Below, in pieces: positions 30,748 through 42,366 of a DNA stretch of 64,000 bases; the first letter of the stretch is position 1, and the number at the start of each line of letters is the position of its first letter. The position numbers and the translations under genes are program-made. Below the pieces are notes generated by a model, which ran no database searches, was not told where the DNA came from, and saw only the letters and a list, made by a program, of their open reading frames with translations. Source of the DNA: Euptelea pleiosperma (Eukaryota; Streptophyta; Magnoliopsida; Ranunculales; Eupteleaceae); the NCBI GenBank assembly GCA_035048495.1, contig CM068547.1, forward strand, positions 22,327,913-22,391,912, in the 5' to 3' direction.

Positions 30748-32344
30748 AGGGGGAGCTCGAGGGGAACCCGAATACCATAATTTTCAAACCCCTTTTCTCC
30801 TCTCCTTCCCCCCACATCATTCCTCCTCTTTTCCTTTCATCCTCTTCCTCTTCTTCCTTGTTCTTCATATGTTCTTCTTCTTCATCTTCGGCGGATTGAA
30901 CCAGTCCGTCGTACATGCACGCAACTCCGGCCTGTTGCTGCACTTCCATGGCTGCTCTTCTCTTTGGACCGAAACGCCAACACCTTCTTCGTCTTCCTCT
31001 CCTCGTGTTGCAGGTTTGCAACGCCATTGCAAAGTGAGCATCCAAATAAGTTCCAATCGGCTGGATCAATCACTAACGTCTGCCATTAACAATGGTGGAC
31101 CTGCAACTCCGAAGGTTTGTCCATCTTCTTCCACGTTGAACTCCCCTTGAGCCGGTCGTCACTTCATCCAACACCACTTCACCAGCGCTCCTCAACAGCC
31201 AGCACCACCGCCATTCACCACTGCTGGTTCGGGCTTGATCTCCTACCATTTTTCGCAAAAAAAAAAATGATCCACAGTTGCTGTGCACATAGCTGCAACT
31301 GCAAGACCGCCCCCTCAACTTGCTAGTTAACGACCTGCACCCATTGCAGACCGTTATCTCACTATCTCCACCACTGCCTACCACCTACAACTCGTAGGGC
31401 AACACCACCTACAACTCGCAGGGCAGCACTGCTCAGCTCTCCATAACCTGCTGGATGTGCAGCCTTGAACAGTCCACCCTTCTCCCACGTTTTCGGCCCA
31501 AAAGGATTCTCCTCTCTCTCTCCCTACGTTCTCTCTTCCTCCCATGGTTTCATCACTATAGTTGCATGCTAGCAACTTTTCTTGGTTCGGGTACTACCTT
31601 TCACATTGGCCGATCCATCCTTGATTGGTCGATTAAGGATTTATCTCAGCCACTCATCCATGCAGGTAAGTTTCAATGGTAAAACTTTCTCTCTCTACCT
31701 ATCTCAATCTCCACTTTCTCTCTCTACATCCTCACTTTCTCTCTCTATTTTCTCTCTCCTATTCTTGATTTCTCTCTCTAGGTTGTCTTTCTCTCAATTC
31801 ATCTCTTTCTCCATCTATTTCTTTTTCTAAAAATCTTGTAGTTTTAATTTTCTCTCTCTAAATCTCCTGTTTTTCTCACTAGCTTCTCTCCCTTACTATT
31901 CTCTCTATTCGCTTTCTAGAGTAGTTTTGATTATTGCATAATTTAATTTAAGCCTTGTAAGAACTTTTCAGATTAATGAATTCAATTAGCAGTTTGTTTC
32001 TTTAATTTCTTTTATGCTTTTATTCATTGTGGTAGTTCCTCTCTCTAAAAATCACAAAATCCTGTTTTAAAAATCCATCTCACCATTCTGACCCCTCCAT
32101 GCTTTTTTGAGAACAATTCATCATTTTATGTTCTTTGCTTGCGCTAACTAAACCCCGAGTGCGGATTGACATCCGACACGAATCCCTATACAGAATCTCT
32201 GAATTGTGCAGGATAATCAGATAAAATTATAAATGTGTTGAGATTAGGGTTACCGTAACCAACGACGCTGAAAAACCCTACTTTCAGTAAACCACATCAA
32301 CTCCATACGTGTAAATTTAGCTCACACGTCCAGCATCAAAGTTA

Positions 32345-32630
32345 ACTATGGACCACCAGTGTGAAGGCACAATATTAGAGACAGACCACTGACTGTTTGG
32401 ATGTTTGACCCATCCTAGATGGACCTACATACAAAAAATCACACTTGATTTCTAAGCGTTCGATTTGCATTGTTTTCAGGGGTTGATTTCTAACCTTGGA
32501 ATTTGAACATTATTTGTGGTACAAAAATTCAAAGGTTTGGAATCACTAATCAGAATTGTAGGTTCATTTGCCAAAAATCTATACGGTCAGTTCTCTAAAA
32601 GTATGGTATGTGGTTCATATATTGCGGTTT
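32345..32630. mobile_element. Inverted-repeat MITE remnant abutting the hAT element
   Basis: Words such as tggacctacatacaaaaaatca and, near the other end, the complement-like gtaggttcatttgcc form two loosely complementary arms. The composition resembles the nested MITE at 32852-33226. The hAT element inserted at its right side. Borders are approximate. Confidence 0.35.
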
Positions 32631-32638
32631 GCCGTGTG

Positions 32639-33607
32639 TAATGTTTTAAAAACTGAACCGATGATCAAACCGGTTTTTCCTGAGATTGGTCGGACCAGGT
32701 CCGACCATGGTTCAATTTGATCAGACGGGGTTGTATTTATTAAATATTTTTTATATCTGGAAATTAAAGAGAAATTTAAAAACATATAAAATTTCAAGAA
32801 TAAGGGAGAAAAAAAACATAGTAAAGATCTTTTTAGATTTGTTAGTCCAAGACTTTGATGACAGGGTGCAATAGGAGCCACGTGAAATACTCCTAGAGGG
32901 TGCAATAAAATCCATGTGGAATACTCTTAGAGGACTCTGACCTTATGGATGTTTTTCCAATCCTTATATGGACCTACAAACAAAAAATCAGCATGATTTG
33001 TGATTTCAAACCTTTGGATCTTTATACCTCAAATAATGGTCAATAATGCTCAAATTTCCCACAGTTAAAATCAACCCATGAAAAGAATTCCAATCCAATG
33101 CCTAGAAATCACTAATCGGCCGGAGTTTTGGTTTGTAGGTCCACCTAATGATTGGTTAAACATCCATACGGTTAGATTCCTCTAAGAGTGTTCCACGTGG
33201 CTCATATTTTGCCCTGTCATCAAAGTTTTATTCGTCAGTAGATCAGTGAGTCATTTTTATTGTAAAAAACATAAAGATTTAAAAAAAAAAATAAAAGATG
33301 TAATTTAATTAAGTAATAAAGATCTTATTTTATGGAATAAATAATAAAAGATTTCCTACAATCCTCTTTTTTGGAAAATTTACTATTTATGATTTTTTGG
33401 CACAGATTTTCTCAATAAACAACAAAACACGTTGTCTTCAGTTTATAATAAAATCGGTCCTAAAAAAGTGGTCGGTTTGATCGGTTCACCGGTTTAACCA
33501 TTCGGTTGTGAAGAATCTAGCGGTTCTATTTTATTCAACGATTTTACGGGAATCGGACCCACAAAGTTTCAAGTCCCGGTCGGACCGGTCCGGTTTTCAA
33601 AACACTG
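32639..33607. mobile_element. Non-autonomous hAT-type DNA transposon (969 bp) with nested MITE
   Basis: Flanked by a perfect 8 bp duplication GCCGTGTG (32631-32638 and 33608-33615), the hallmark length for hAT elements. Terminal inverted repeats of about 22 bp match at 17 positions (left TAATGTTTTAAAAAC, right complement CAGTGTTTTGAAAAC). Subterminal sequence is rich in ACCGGTCCGG-like words. No transposase coding is present. It carries another element at 32852-33226. Confidence 0.82.
32852..33226. mobile_element. Foldback MITE nested in the hAT element (375 bp)
   Basis: Starts ACTTTGATGACAGGG and ends with its inverted copy. The arms stay partly complementary inward (gagccacgtg, ctcttagagga, ggacctacaaac), so the element could form a long hairpin. 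No clear direct target duplication was seen. Confidence 0.65.
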
Positions 33608-33615
33608 GCCGTGTG

Positions 33616-36130
33616 CGGTATGGAAATTCTTAAAGCAAACTAACCATCTTAAAGCAAGTATTGGACAGAGCTTAAGGTTTGCTTTGTGGTGATAAGGTTG
33701 TCTTTAAATGTGATAGTTCTTGATATAGAGAAATACACTACAGTATCCATTGCCTACAAAGAAAGATACCATGTGTATATGAAGGGGCAGTTGGGTTCTA
33801 CTTTCCAAGAGAGATCATGGGGTTCCTGATGTCATCAGTTTTACTCGCTAGCTGAGGGAAAGAGATTCTTATAGCTTTGTGAGGGAAACAAAAAAGGGGT
33901 ACATAGTTTCTATGACAAAACAGGTTTAGTCCCTGGAACAAAGTCATCATCCTAATTTTTTTAGGCGTGTTTGATTGTCAAGTGGAAAAATTGCATCTTC
34001 CTAAGGAAAACACAACTGTCCATTGTTAGATAATCATTTTAAATCTGTATAATTTTCCCTACTAAACTTGGAATTCATTTCCCATCCAGATAGGTTAGAA
34101 TTCATTTCCACCTGAAATTACGCCTTTATTTTCTCATATGATTGAAATATGTGTTCTCAGTATCAATCAATCAGCCATTTAAGGCATTTTTCATATGTAT
34201 TTGCTTGGAAAATGTTTTTGTGCAATCAAACAAGCCCTTAGGTGTTTTGTTCATTATATTTTCCTTTCTCTATTCATTATATCCAAAATCTCTATTTAAT
34301 CTAAATAAATTCTTTAATACTCCTCTCTTATCCAGAGATTTTGTTTGGAATTGGTGGACGACGAGAACATAAATATTAGAAGAAATACTCAGGCTTGATC
34401 GCTATGTAAGTGAAATGGATCGATTTCTTGGGAAACATGTTTATTTTGTTGGTGAGTTCGGTTCTGTGTATATATTAGTCAAGATACCTTTAATATATTC
34501 TATTGAAACATGGTTGATGAGTTTGATTCTATTTATTGGTCAAGAGATTTTTACTTCTATTGAAAGTAAATAATTTATTTCATATCACATGTATTTTATA
34601 TTCATTTAATTGTTTTACTTTTTATTTTACAGAGAACTAAAGGAAATTTGTATCACCAACATTCTTTCAATGGGAAAATCATCAATTTTATTTCATGTTT
34701 TTATCGTAGTTATCATTTTCTTAAAATAATTGATTGTTGTCGGGCTTTTATATTCATTTTATTTATAATCAGAATACATGTTTCACAGAAGAAATCCAAA
34801 TCAGATATAACCCATCAAGACATATCATAGCATAGAGTGCATTCACATCTTAATTTTAATCTGGTTTGGGTCATTCACATCTTAATTCTGGGATGGTTTG
34901 GGTCATTCAATATCTAACTCTACTTTCCATTCATGTCTTAATATAATCCAACTATGTATTCACATCCCAATCAAAGCAACTGTATTTAAACATAGGTACA
35001 AAAACAAATGTTGGTAACAAGGGAAGCTGTGTTCAAGAGTCCCCTTTAATTTGGGTCATGGAATAGTAAAAAAAAAATAAAAAATAGAAAAACAAAAATT
35101 TCAATAAAACACAAACAGATAACCACCAATATAGATAAAATCATAATGCATGTCATGCAAAACCTGATCCCAAGGCTACAGATCTACTTGACTACCAACC
35201 TACCAGAGTCCATAACAAACATAAAATTGAACAGCCACTGCATTGCATGCACCATGAAATGTGTAATCAAAACTACTCTCATGATCTTAATATTAGCTTC
35301 ATATGTTTTTTTTTTATATAATTTATATCAGCTTCAATCATTCCTTAAGTTTTCCTTTTTCTTGTTTTTAGGAGGTTAGAAATTAGTAAGGGGAAATGTA
35401 AACCTATAAGCTGAGTGAGAAAACCTGAACTCAGGACCAAAGCATCAACTACAACATATTCCTCTCCACTAGCCCAGAGTACATTTTCATTCTCTTCATA
35501 AATAACCAAGTTATGTAAACATCAAAACATCATCTAACCAATCAAGACACGTGAAACAAAATGCTCTTTCTAATAAGTTTCTGCTATACAGTCTGACCTG
35601 ACTACATGTCATGGATGTTGTACATTTGCAAGCAACACCATAGAGAAATGCAGTTAATCTTTCAGTACATATAATACGAAAAGTAGGAAATAGATTGTGT
35701 GATGTTCTATAAAAGCAAGTGGGATGTAGGGAAAAACTTCAAACAGAATGAATTTACTTATCAGAATGTTAGTGTGTGCAGTATTGTAAAAACATCTATA
35801 AGTTCAATTTCATCAGCAAATAGTTAGGACTGAAGGGTATATTTGAGTGAAATAGGTCAAAATATCGATGGTTGGATATGTTGCGGCTTCCAGCCAAACA
35901 TAAGAATTGTAAAGTGCATGTGTCATTAGAGGATCCACCATGTGAAAAACCTTGCAATAGAGATGGTTCCAACAGCTAGATATGAGGTTACTCAGAAAAA
36001 TCTAAGATCCAAATAAAAAATAAGCTACAAATAAAAACTTGCTACAAACCCCAATATCCTTTACAGTACTTCAAATATTCAGACTTTCAGACTATCCTAC
36101 ATTCTTTTAAATGGTGAAGTACCCATGTTG
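33616..36130. other. Region without recognisable genes
   Basis: AT-rich sequence with poly-A tracts (about 35070-35100) and short open stretches of no known family. No terminal repeats or tandem arrays were noticed. Confidence 0.45.
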
Positions 36131-37056
36131 GACACTGAAATTAGGGTTTTTCCGTGTCGTTGGATCGGAAATCCTTAATTTCAACAATATTTGTAATTTC
36201 TCTGAATTGGTTCACTTAATTCTGCAAGTAAGCAGACTTGCATAGTGGCTCGTGTCGGATATCGTCCACACTCGGGATTAGTTAGCACAATAAGAAACAA
36301 GAATAATCAGAAAATGCTCAGAATAAATGGAAGGGTGAGAATGGTGGAGGTTGATTTAAAATATGTTTGAGATTGTTGTCAAAACTATTAGAATAAAAAA
36401 ATAAGAGAAACGAGAATGAAAAACACAATAAATGAAAACAACTTAAACTTGAATTTAAAACTTGTTCATTAAACTAAAAACAAATGCTTACAATGCTTGT
36501 TCAAATGCTTTACAACAGAAATAACATTAAACCAAATTAATCTAGAAAGCCATTAAAATATTACCCTAAAAAGCATGTAAAGGTAGAGAGGGAAAAAAGA
36601 GAGAGAAAGAAGGTAGGAAGGTTAGAGAGATGAATTAGAGAGAAGCTTACCATTGAAGAGGTAGATGGTGCAACTTCGATTGGATAGACCTCAATAGGAT
36701 TGAGGATTGTAGCCTTTGATTGTGGTGAATGGAATGGGCAGCAAGGAGACGTTGCTGTTTGACGCTTTGCACCTCGAGGTGGAGGCATTAATGGTGAGCT
36801 CACCGGAGAAGAAGGGTGAAGAAGAGAAAGAAATAAGAAAGAGAGGAAGAGAAGGGGGAGGGAACCAACCCAAGAAGGAGAGATCGTAGATCTCTTATAG
36901 ATTTTTTTTTCTTTTTGCTTGTTGTCAAAATAATGACCGTTGGATCTAGAGAGATGGGAATGGGTTAGTTAGATGAGAGAGAGAGTGACTAAGATAGAGA
37001 GATATGGGGGAGAGAAGAATCGGTCAAGTGAGACCAATTCTCTCTTGTTGTTACAA

Positions 37057-37205
37057 ATGGGCATGAGCATGGGTAATGGGCATGGGTCATGGGCATGGTC
37101 ATGGGTATGGGTATGGGCATGGGTCATGGGCATGGGTATGGGTCATGGGTATGGGCATGGGTCATGGGTGATGGATCATGGGTCATGGGCTTAGGTCATG
37201 GGCCT
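37057..37205. repeat. CATGGG / GGGCATGGGTCAT short tandem repeat
   Basis: About 150 bp built from catggg hexamers with gtat, gcat and gtcat variants. It encodes Met-Gly/His-Gly strings in one frame purely by periodicity. It lies within U3 of family-X copy B, in the region where other copies carry ccgatc-type or ccgttggatc repeats. Confidence 0.85.
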
Positions 37206-37271
37206 ATGTCATAGGCCAAGATAGATAGATAAAGAGAGAAATAGAAAGAGGTGAGAGAAAAATACAAAAAT

Positions 37272-37339
37272 AAAAGCATTGGAGGGTCTTGAACCCTAGT
37301 CTTCTTTATTCTCTCTCGTCTGCTCCACCAATAAGTCAA
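37272..37339 (-). other. tRNA-like Pol III module in U3 of family-X copy B
   Basis: On the - strand, A-box-like TTGACTTATTGG (37339-37328) and B-box GGTTCAAGACC (37295-37285), starts 44 nt apart. T-arm AGGG/CCCT pairs. TTTT follows at 37275-37272. Confidence 0.6.
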
Positions 37340-37802
37340 ACTTATCCTTTGATGTCAATTGGTGTGGCCTTTAACACCTAAGTCCTTCTCTTGGTCTCCA
37401 GCTATTCTTCTCTCTCTTAGTCCTTGTTCCGGCTCTACGATCCTCTAGCTTTGCCCGTACATGTCTTCTATCTTTTTATCCTAACCTGTTGGCTCTTTAA
37501 GCTTTGATAGAAGTCTTCTGTGGTTGATCGTGGCTCGCCAATTCTCGAGAATCACCCGATAGGGTCTCCTACAAGTGAAAAAGTGCGTAATGAGATTCAA
37601 CTAAAACGGCTTGATACTGGACTATCCGAAATACGTATATTTAATGCAAATAGTCGATTTTTGTCTCAAGAATGCGTTCTACGTAATGGAAGAAACTCTT
37701 ATATGGAAAAGTCAACAAAAAGATAAGTTTTACGTAGGAGAATGCCACATCGCTATAAGGATAATGGCTTAAACTAAACACTTTTGAACGAATATCAGAC
37801 AC

Positions 37803-38064
37803 CTGTCAGATTTTGACACTCCACGGATTTTAGAGTAATACTTAAGAGTTTTTTTCCTTTACTTACTTGCAAGATATTAACATTTACCATAGGTTATGAG
37901 TTCTACCATTTCCAATTGAAATATTTTATGCAGCGTATACAACATTACATGTATGTATTCTTGTCTTTTTCCTTCTTTTTTGTTAGCATTCTTATCTATG
38001 GGTACATGCAAGGTACAAAATTTAAAAATTCAAGAAAATTTAGGTTTCTCCAAGTAACGATACA
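37803..38064. other. Short spacer between family-X copies B and C
   Basis: 262 bp of AT-rich DNA with no recognisable feature. Each neighbouring LTR has its own flanking duplication, so B and C are separate insertions rather than the LTRs of one element. Confidence 0.5.
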
Positions 38065-41041
38065 TGAAAGTAGGGTTTTTCCGCGTCGTTGGTTATGGAA
38101 ACCCTAACTTCAACACAATTTTAATTTATCCGAGACATTTAACCTGTAAAATGAGCAGTTTTGCATAGTGGCTCGTGTCGGATGTCGATCCGCACTCGGG
38201 GTTAGTTCGTGCAACCAAGAACATAAAGTGACGAATTTTTATCAGAACTATGGAGAGGTGAGAGTGGTGGAGAGTTAGGGATTGAAAACATTCTTTTGAG
38301 TTGATTGCTGCAAACCATGAACTACAATATTAACGAAAAAGAGGCGAAATATCCAAATAACTCTGAAGAACTTTTATAACATCAAAATTCATTACAATGC
38401 TTAGATAAATCTTAAACTATGATAAAACAATTAATCAACTAGAAAGCAATAAAAAATACTAAAATAGATAAGAGAGAAAAAGGAAGAGAATGAGATTTCT
38501 AGAGAGAGAAAGAGACGAAGGAGAGAGAACGTTAGAGAGAACTAGAGAGAGAAACTAAGGGAGGAGAGAGAAAGTGAGAAATATAGAACCCTAAAGAGAG
38601 AAAAGAGAGATAGATCTAGAGCGAGAAAGTAAAAGAGAGGGAGGTAAAACTAGTGAGAGAAAGTTCTAAAACCTAGAAAGAGAAAAGAGAGTAAAGAGAT
38701 TACCTTGGGTAGCTTATCGAAGAATCGGGATTGGCCGGCAAAGATTTGCTGGAGATGCATGGTGGGAAGAACACGAGGTGCAAGCTAGCCACGTGGTGAC
38801 TATGGGTGGCTCTCGGCCGAGCCATGGAAGATGGAGAAATTCGAATGGCAATGGAGGATGTACAGTCCAGCGGCTATGAAGGAGATCACGCTGGTTCTTA
38901 TGAGAGAGGAGCACTTACCGTTGAGAGGGTTGCAGGCGCATCGTGGGAGTAGCAGGCTGTACTTTGAGGTGATGCACGTCAGTGCTTGGAAGAAGAAACG
39001 CTGGATGAACGTTTTACAAGTTGTAAACCCCCATAACCAGCAAATGGAGAAGATGGACTCGTATTTGGAGGAGGAGAACACGTTGGTGTTGAAGAAGACC
39101 AGCAGGTTGGGGCGGTGATATTGCACACCACGTGCAAGAGAGGTGAATAGGGCAGCAGCGTGATGTTTTTGTTGCAGGCCAAAGGCTGCTGCCCGTTAAG
39201 TGATGAAGGTGTAGAAGAGGACGGCTATGATGGATCTAACGATGGTGGCTGTTGGAAAACAGCCACCGTGTAGGATCAATATAGAAGGCAGTAGTGGTAG
39301 GAGGCAGTGATCGCCGGTCAAGGTGGGAAGAGAATGGGAGAGGGATGAGAACGTGTGGAAGAGAGGTGGGCCCAAGAGAGAGCTCCCTCTCTTTAGGGTT
39401 TTGGGTATGTTATATGGAGTATGGGAGAGATGGGAATATGTCAAGCCGTTAGATAATGAGGTGGATGGGTGTGAGGTGTTGCTATTTTGGTGGGTCGATT
39501 TAGGGAGGGATTGAGTGATGAGGTGGCATGGAGAGAGATGGGGACATGGCCATAAGCAGATGAGTAGCAGGTTCGGTTTTGGAGAGTTTAGAATGAAGGA
39601 GAGGCTGTTGGGTTCTTAGTTCACGAGGTGGGGTGAAGCCGTTGGATCCAAGGTGTGATCAATGGTGAGAACGGTGGCTGGTGTGTTGGAATGGAGGAAA
39701 CCATGGGATATTTTATTTGAGATGATAATGTGTTAGATGTTGGATGGTGAGATGGTGTGGGATAATTGTAAGGTGGTGAAATATTATAGGAAAGAGGGTT
39801 AAGAGTGGTAGGACGGTGGAACATTTATGGAAATTGTCTTCAACAAATTCACCAACTCCATGACCAAGCTTCTGCCACCTATGCACATGGGCCCCACCTT
39901 CAGCAACTTTCTTTGACAAACAGCAACTTGGATGCTCCTTTGGGTTCCAATCCATTGAATTTCCACATTTGCCCTTTGCCTTGATACAAAAACTTGTTTG
40001 TCTTTTTGTGTCTCATGCTAGCTATCCACAGCATGCTTGTGTTGTGCACCAATTTTGTTTAACATCTTGGGCCAATGCCTCGTTGCATTACACATATGCT
40101 GGCCCAACTTTCTGATTTGGTTACCAATCGTCCAACCTTTTCAATGGTTCGTCATTTATGTAGCATGTGCAAAGGTCCAGCAACATGTAGCATTGCAATT
40201 GAACTGACCACATGGGTCCCACAACACTTTGTCCGTATATTTGTGCAATGCCTTGTTTGCTTATTCATTCAAACCGTCCGATTATCCTCATTGATCATTT
40301 GGGCACGTTGCACTCCCTCAATCCTTACAGCATCGGTTTGACTTTTGCATAAAAAATGTTCATGCTGTCCACACCTCGGTCCTTCGTCGTAGTCCACTTT
40401 CATGGCCCATACTTCTGCTTGGATTTGGGCTCTTCTACATGGGCCTTGATCACCTTTTGATATGGCTTCACCATCTAGCTGTAACTCATCATCATTCCAT
40501 GTTGTCATATGTGGATCAATGTGATGCTCCACACGATTTTCAACTAACAATGACGTTGACCCACCGATTTGGTCCATCATCTTCTCATCTTGAAAGTTAA
40601 CGTTCAGCGTTTCTCAACTACTCAAACATCAACAATATTATTAGTTCATCCGTGCTCCGCGCCTATCTTTCTTTATAGTTGATCATGTTGACAAGTTCAC
40701 CCTTGAGCTTTTGCGATTGATCCTAGGATGATCAACATATTTCAGGTCTTGTCTTGGATCACTGACCTGGTTCACTTTTCGCCAGTCTCAAGAATCATCT
40801 GATATGGTTTCCTGCAATAACGAGAAGCGCGTAATGAGACTTAATCAGAATGGATTCATATCTAGACTTCCAAAAATGTGTTTAATGTATGCAAATATAC
40901 CATTTCATCCAGAAAAGTGTGTTCTATGCAACAAAAGAGACTTTTACGTAGAAAAGTAGATAAATAGAGCATTTTAACGTAGGAGAGTGTGAAACGCTTA
41001 GAAGATAACAGTGGAAAATACGCACTTTTAAGCGAATATCA
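38065..41041 (-). repeat. Family-X solo LTR, copy C (2977 bp)
   Basis: On the + strand it runs from TGAAAGTAGGGTTTTTCC to AAGCGAATATCA. The flanks ATACA (38060-38064) and ATACG (41042-41046) match at four of five bases. The first 300 bp of U3 match copies A, D and E. The tRNA-like module is not visible; different sequence follows instead. The leader before the donor-like AAGGTAATC (- strand, about 38705-38697) is about 700 nt, GC-richer than its surroundings and unlike those of other copies. Confidence 0.75.
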
Positions 41042-41046
41042 ATACG

Positions 41047-41786
41047 AAAGTCACTTCCATGCCACTTTTACAAAATTTCGGGTCATAAAATGTAGAATTT
41101 CATGGAAATTTTGTCAGAAGTTTCAAAAAAAAATCAAAGGCAAAAATTCCAAGCCTTAAGAAATGCATCCAAAACTTCATTAAATCTTCATAAAATTATT
41201 CTTAAGTACATTTAGAATTATTTTTTCTTTATATAATTCTTATTTTTATCATCAATTTATTGAAAATTTTAGGGCTTACACCTTATACTACCTCAAGGCG
41301 TACACCTTGCCTCATCAGGCCCAACTGTCTCAACTACACCTTAATCCTTTTAAGAAATTGTTTACTGCATTCATTATTGGTACAAGGCACAATCAAGAAA
41401 TTGTTTACTGCATTCATTATTGGTACAAGGCACAATCAGATGGTGATGATTGCACCTCAAACCAACTGAAATAGATTCTCCTAAAAACATAATTCTAATT
41501 GATCACAAACAAGAAAACATGATACAAAAATGGTAAAAAACAAAAAGGGCATCACACATGTAAAGAGAATCAATTTTCACACAGTACTCTTTTTCCAGAT
41601 TCAGTAACTTCATACTTGATTCGCACTATAACCTTTCCATAAAGGTTCCCACATTTTGTTTTACTTGAACAAATGAAAGATCCAAATATTTTAATGTTAA
41701 TTCTTTCTTTAACACATCTAGAAATAAAAAAAAAAAAAAAGCAGGACAGTAGGATGAAAAACTGACACACAGGAATTCTAAACGAT
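41047..41786. other. Region without recognisable genes, with a 43 bp exact duplication
   Basis: AT-rich. The 43 bp word starting aagaaattgtttactgc at 41352 is repeated exactly at 41395-41437. Nothing else is recognised. Confidence 0.55.
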
Positions 41787-42077
41787 GGCTCTGCTTGGTA
41801 TCCTGTCCGAAGTTTGCAGAAAAATGTTTGTAGGCAAACATTTGTTGGGAAATATTCGTATGGTTGGGGAGGAAAGAGCTGTTGGGTGAGACCAAGGGGG
41901 ACGAGAGTGTCATTTGCCTATTGTTTGCAGCCACTTTATGGCTGCAAACATTAGACCACTTTTTGGCAAAAAATGATTGGGTCTAATGCAAATATTTGTT
42001 AGATGTTGCGCCACCAAGCACACGCAAATGCCACAAATGTTTGTGCGCAAACATTTGTAGTGCTACCAAGCAAGGCC
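41787..42077. mobile_element. Small MITE with GGCYYTGCTTGGTA termini (291 bp)
   Basis: The left end GGCTCTGCTTGGTATC and the complement of the right end GGCCTTGCTTGGTAGC match at 13 of 16 positions. The interior is full of caaacatttg / caaatgtttg palindromic words, with a strong hairpin near 42030-42058. No coding capacity. Target duplication unclear. Confidence 0.6.
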
Positions 42078-42284
42078 TATGTGACATATAGAGATTACTT
42101 CTTCGCAAAAATAAACTTCTTAAGAAAAATCCAAATTACCTGGCAACTATACAATAGAATCCACATTGCTTTAGTTACCTAAATTGACCAAACATTAATG
42201 AGATCTACACCAAGTCCAGCTGTCATGCGTTATGTACACAGCGAGGCACATACCAACAATCACCCAAGTTCTCTGAGCTACCAC

Positions 42285-42366
42285 GTCGAATGGCTAATTA
42301 GGATTGATGTTACCGACCCCAAATATTTGGGATAAAGCATATATGATGATTATGATGATGATAATG
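42285..42366 (+). mobile_element. 3' end of a truncated L1-type LINE
   Basis: The sequence gttaccgaccccaaatatttgggataaagc followed by a (ATGATG)n-like tail is the characteristic 3' terminus of many plant L1 LINEs. The 5' extent is unknown because such copies are usually truncated and no RT domain is visible upstream. Confidence 0.55.

Larger units (their letters stand above)
29716..32286 (+). repeat. Family-X solo LTR, copy A (2571 bp)
   Basis: It starts TGATATTCGCTCAAAAG and ends AAAACCCTACTTTCA, flanked by a perfect GTAAA duplication (29711-29715 and 32287-32291). Two TACGTA palindromes 31 bp apart (29777, 29808) and tcattacgtg (29927-29936) lie in U3. A tRNA-like module follows at 30173-30243, then three gaccgttggatc repeats (about 30375-30430). 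TATAAAAG is at 30740, a C-rich leader to a consensus donor CAGGTAAGT (31663-31671), then CT-rich sequence. No retroviral domains are present, hence solo LTR rather than a full element. Confidence 0.82.
36136..37797 (-). repeat. Family-X solo LTR, copy B (1662 bp)
   Basis: On the + strand it runs from TGAAATTAGGGTTTTTCC to GAACGAATATCA with a perfect GACAC duplication (36131-36135 and 37798-37802). On the - strand: TACGTA-containing U3, tRNA-like module (37272-37339), a CCCATG-repeat tract, TATAAGAG (36892-36899), a short leader, donor-like ATGGTAAGC (36646-36653) and the terminal hairpin. It is the shortest of the related copies because its leader is only about 250 nt. Confidence 0.82.

Noticed and set aside
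30728..31150. Overlapping open frames on both strands (about 113 and 139 codons) in family-X copy A
   Set aside because: They fall in the C-rich variable leader of the LTR, are low-complexity (Ser/Phe/Leu-rich) and have no counterpart in other copies.
36973..37194. Open frame encoding Met-Gly-His-Gly strings
   Set aside because: A product of the CATGGG short tandem repeat, not a gene.
36136..41041. Family-X copies B and C as the two LTRs of one element with a 262 bp interior
   Set aside because: B has its own perfect GACAC duplication and C its own ATACA/ATACG flanks, so they are independent insertions. The interior has no PBS or PPT.
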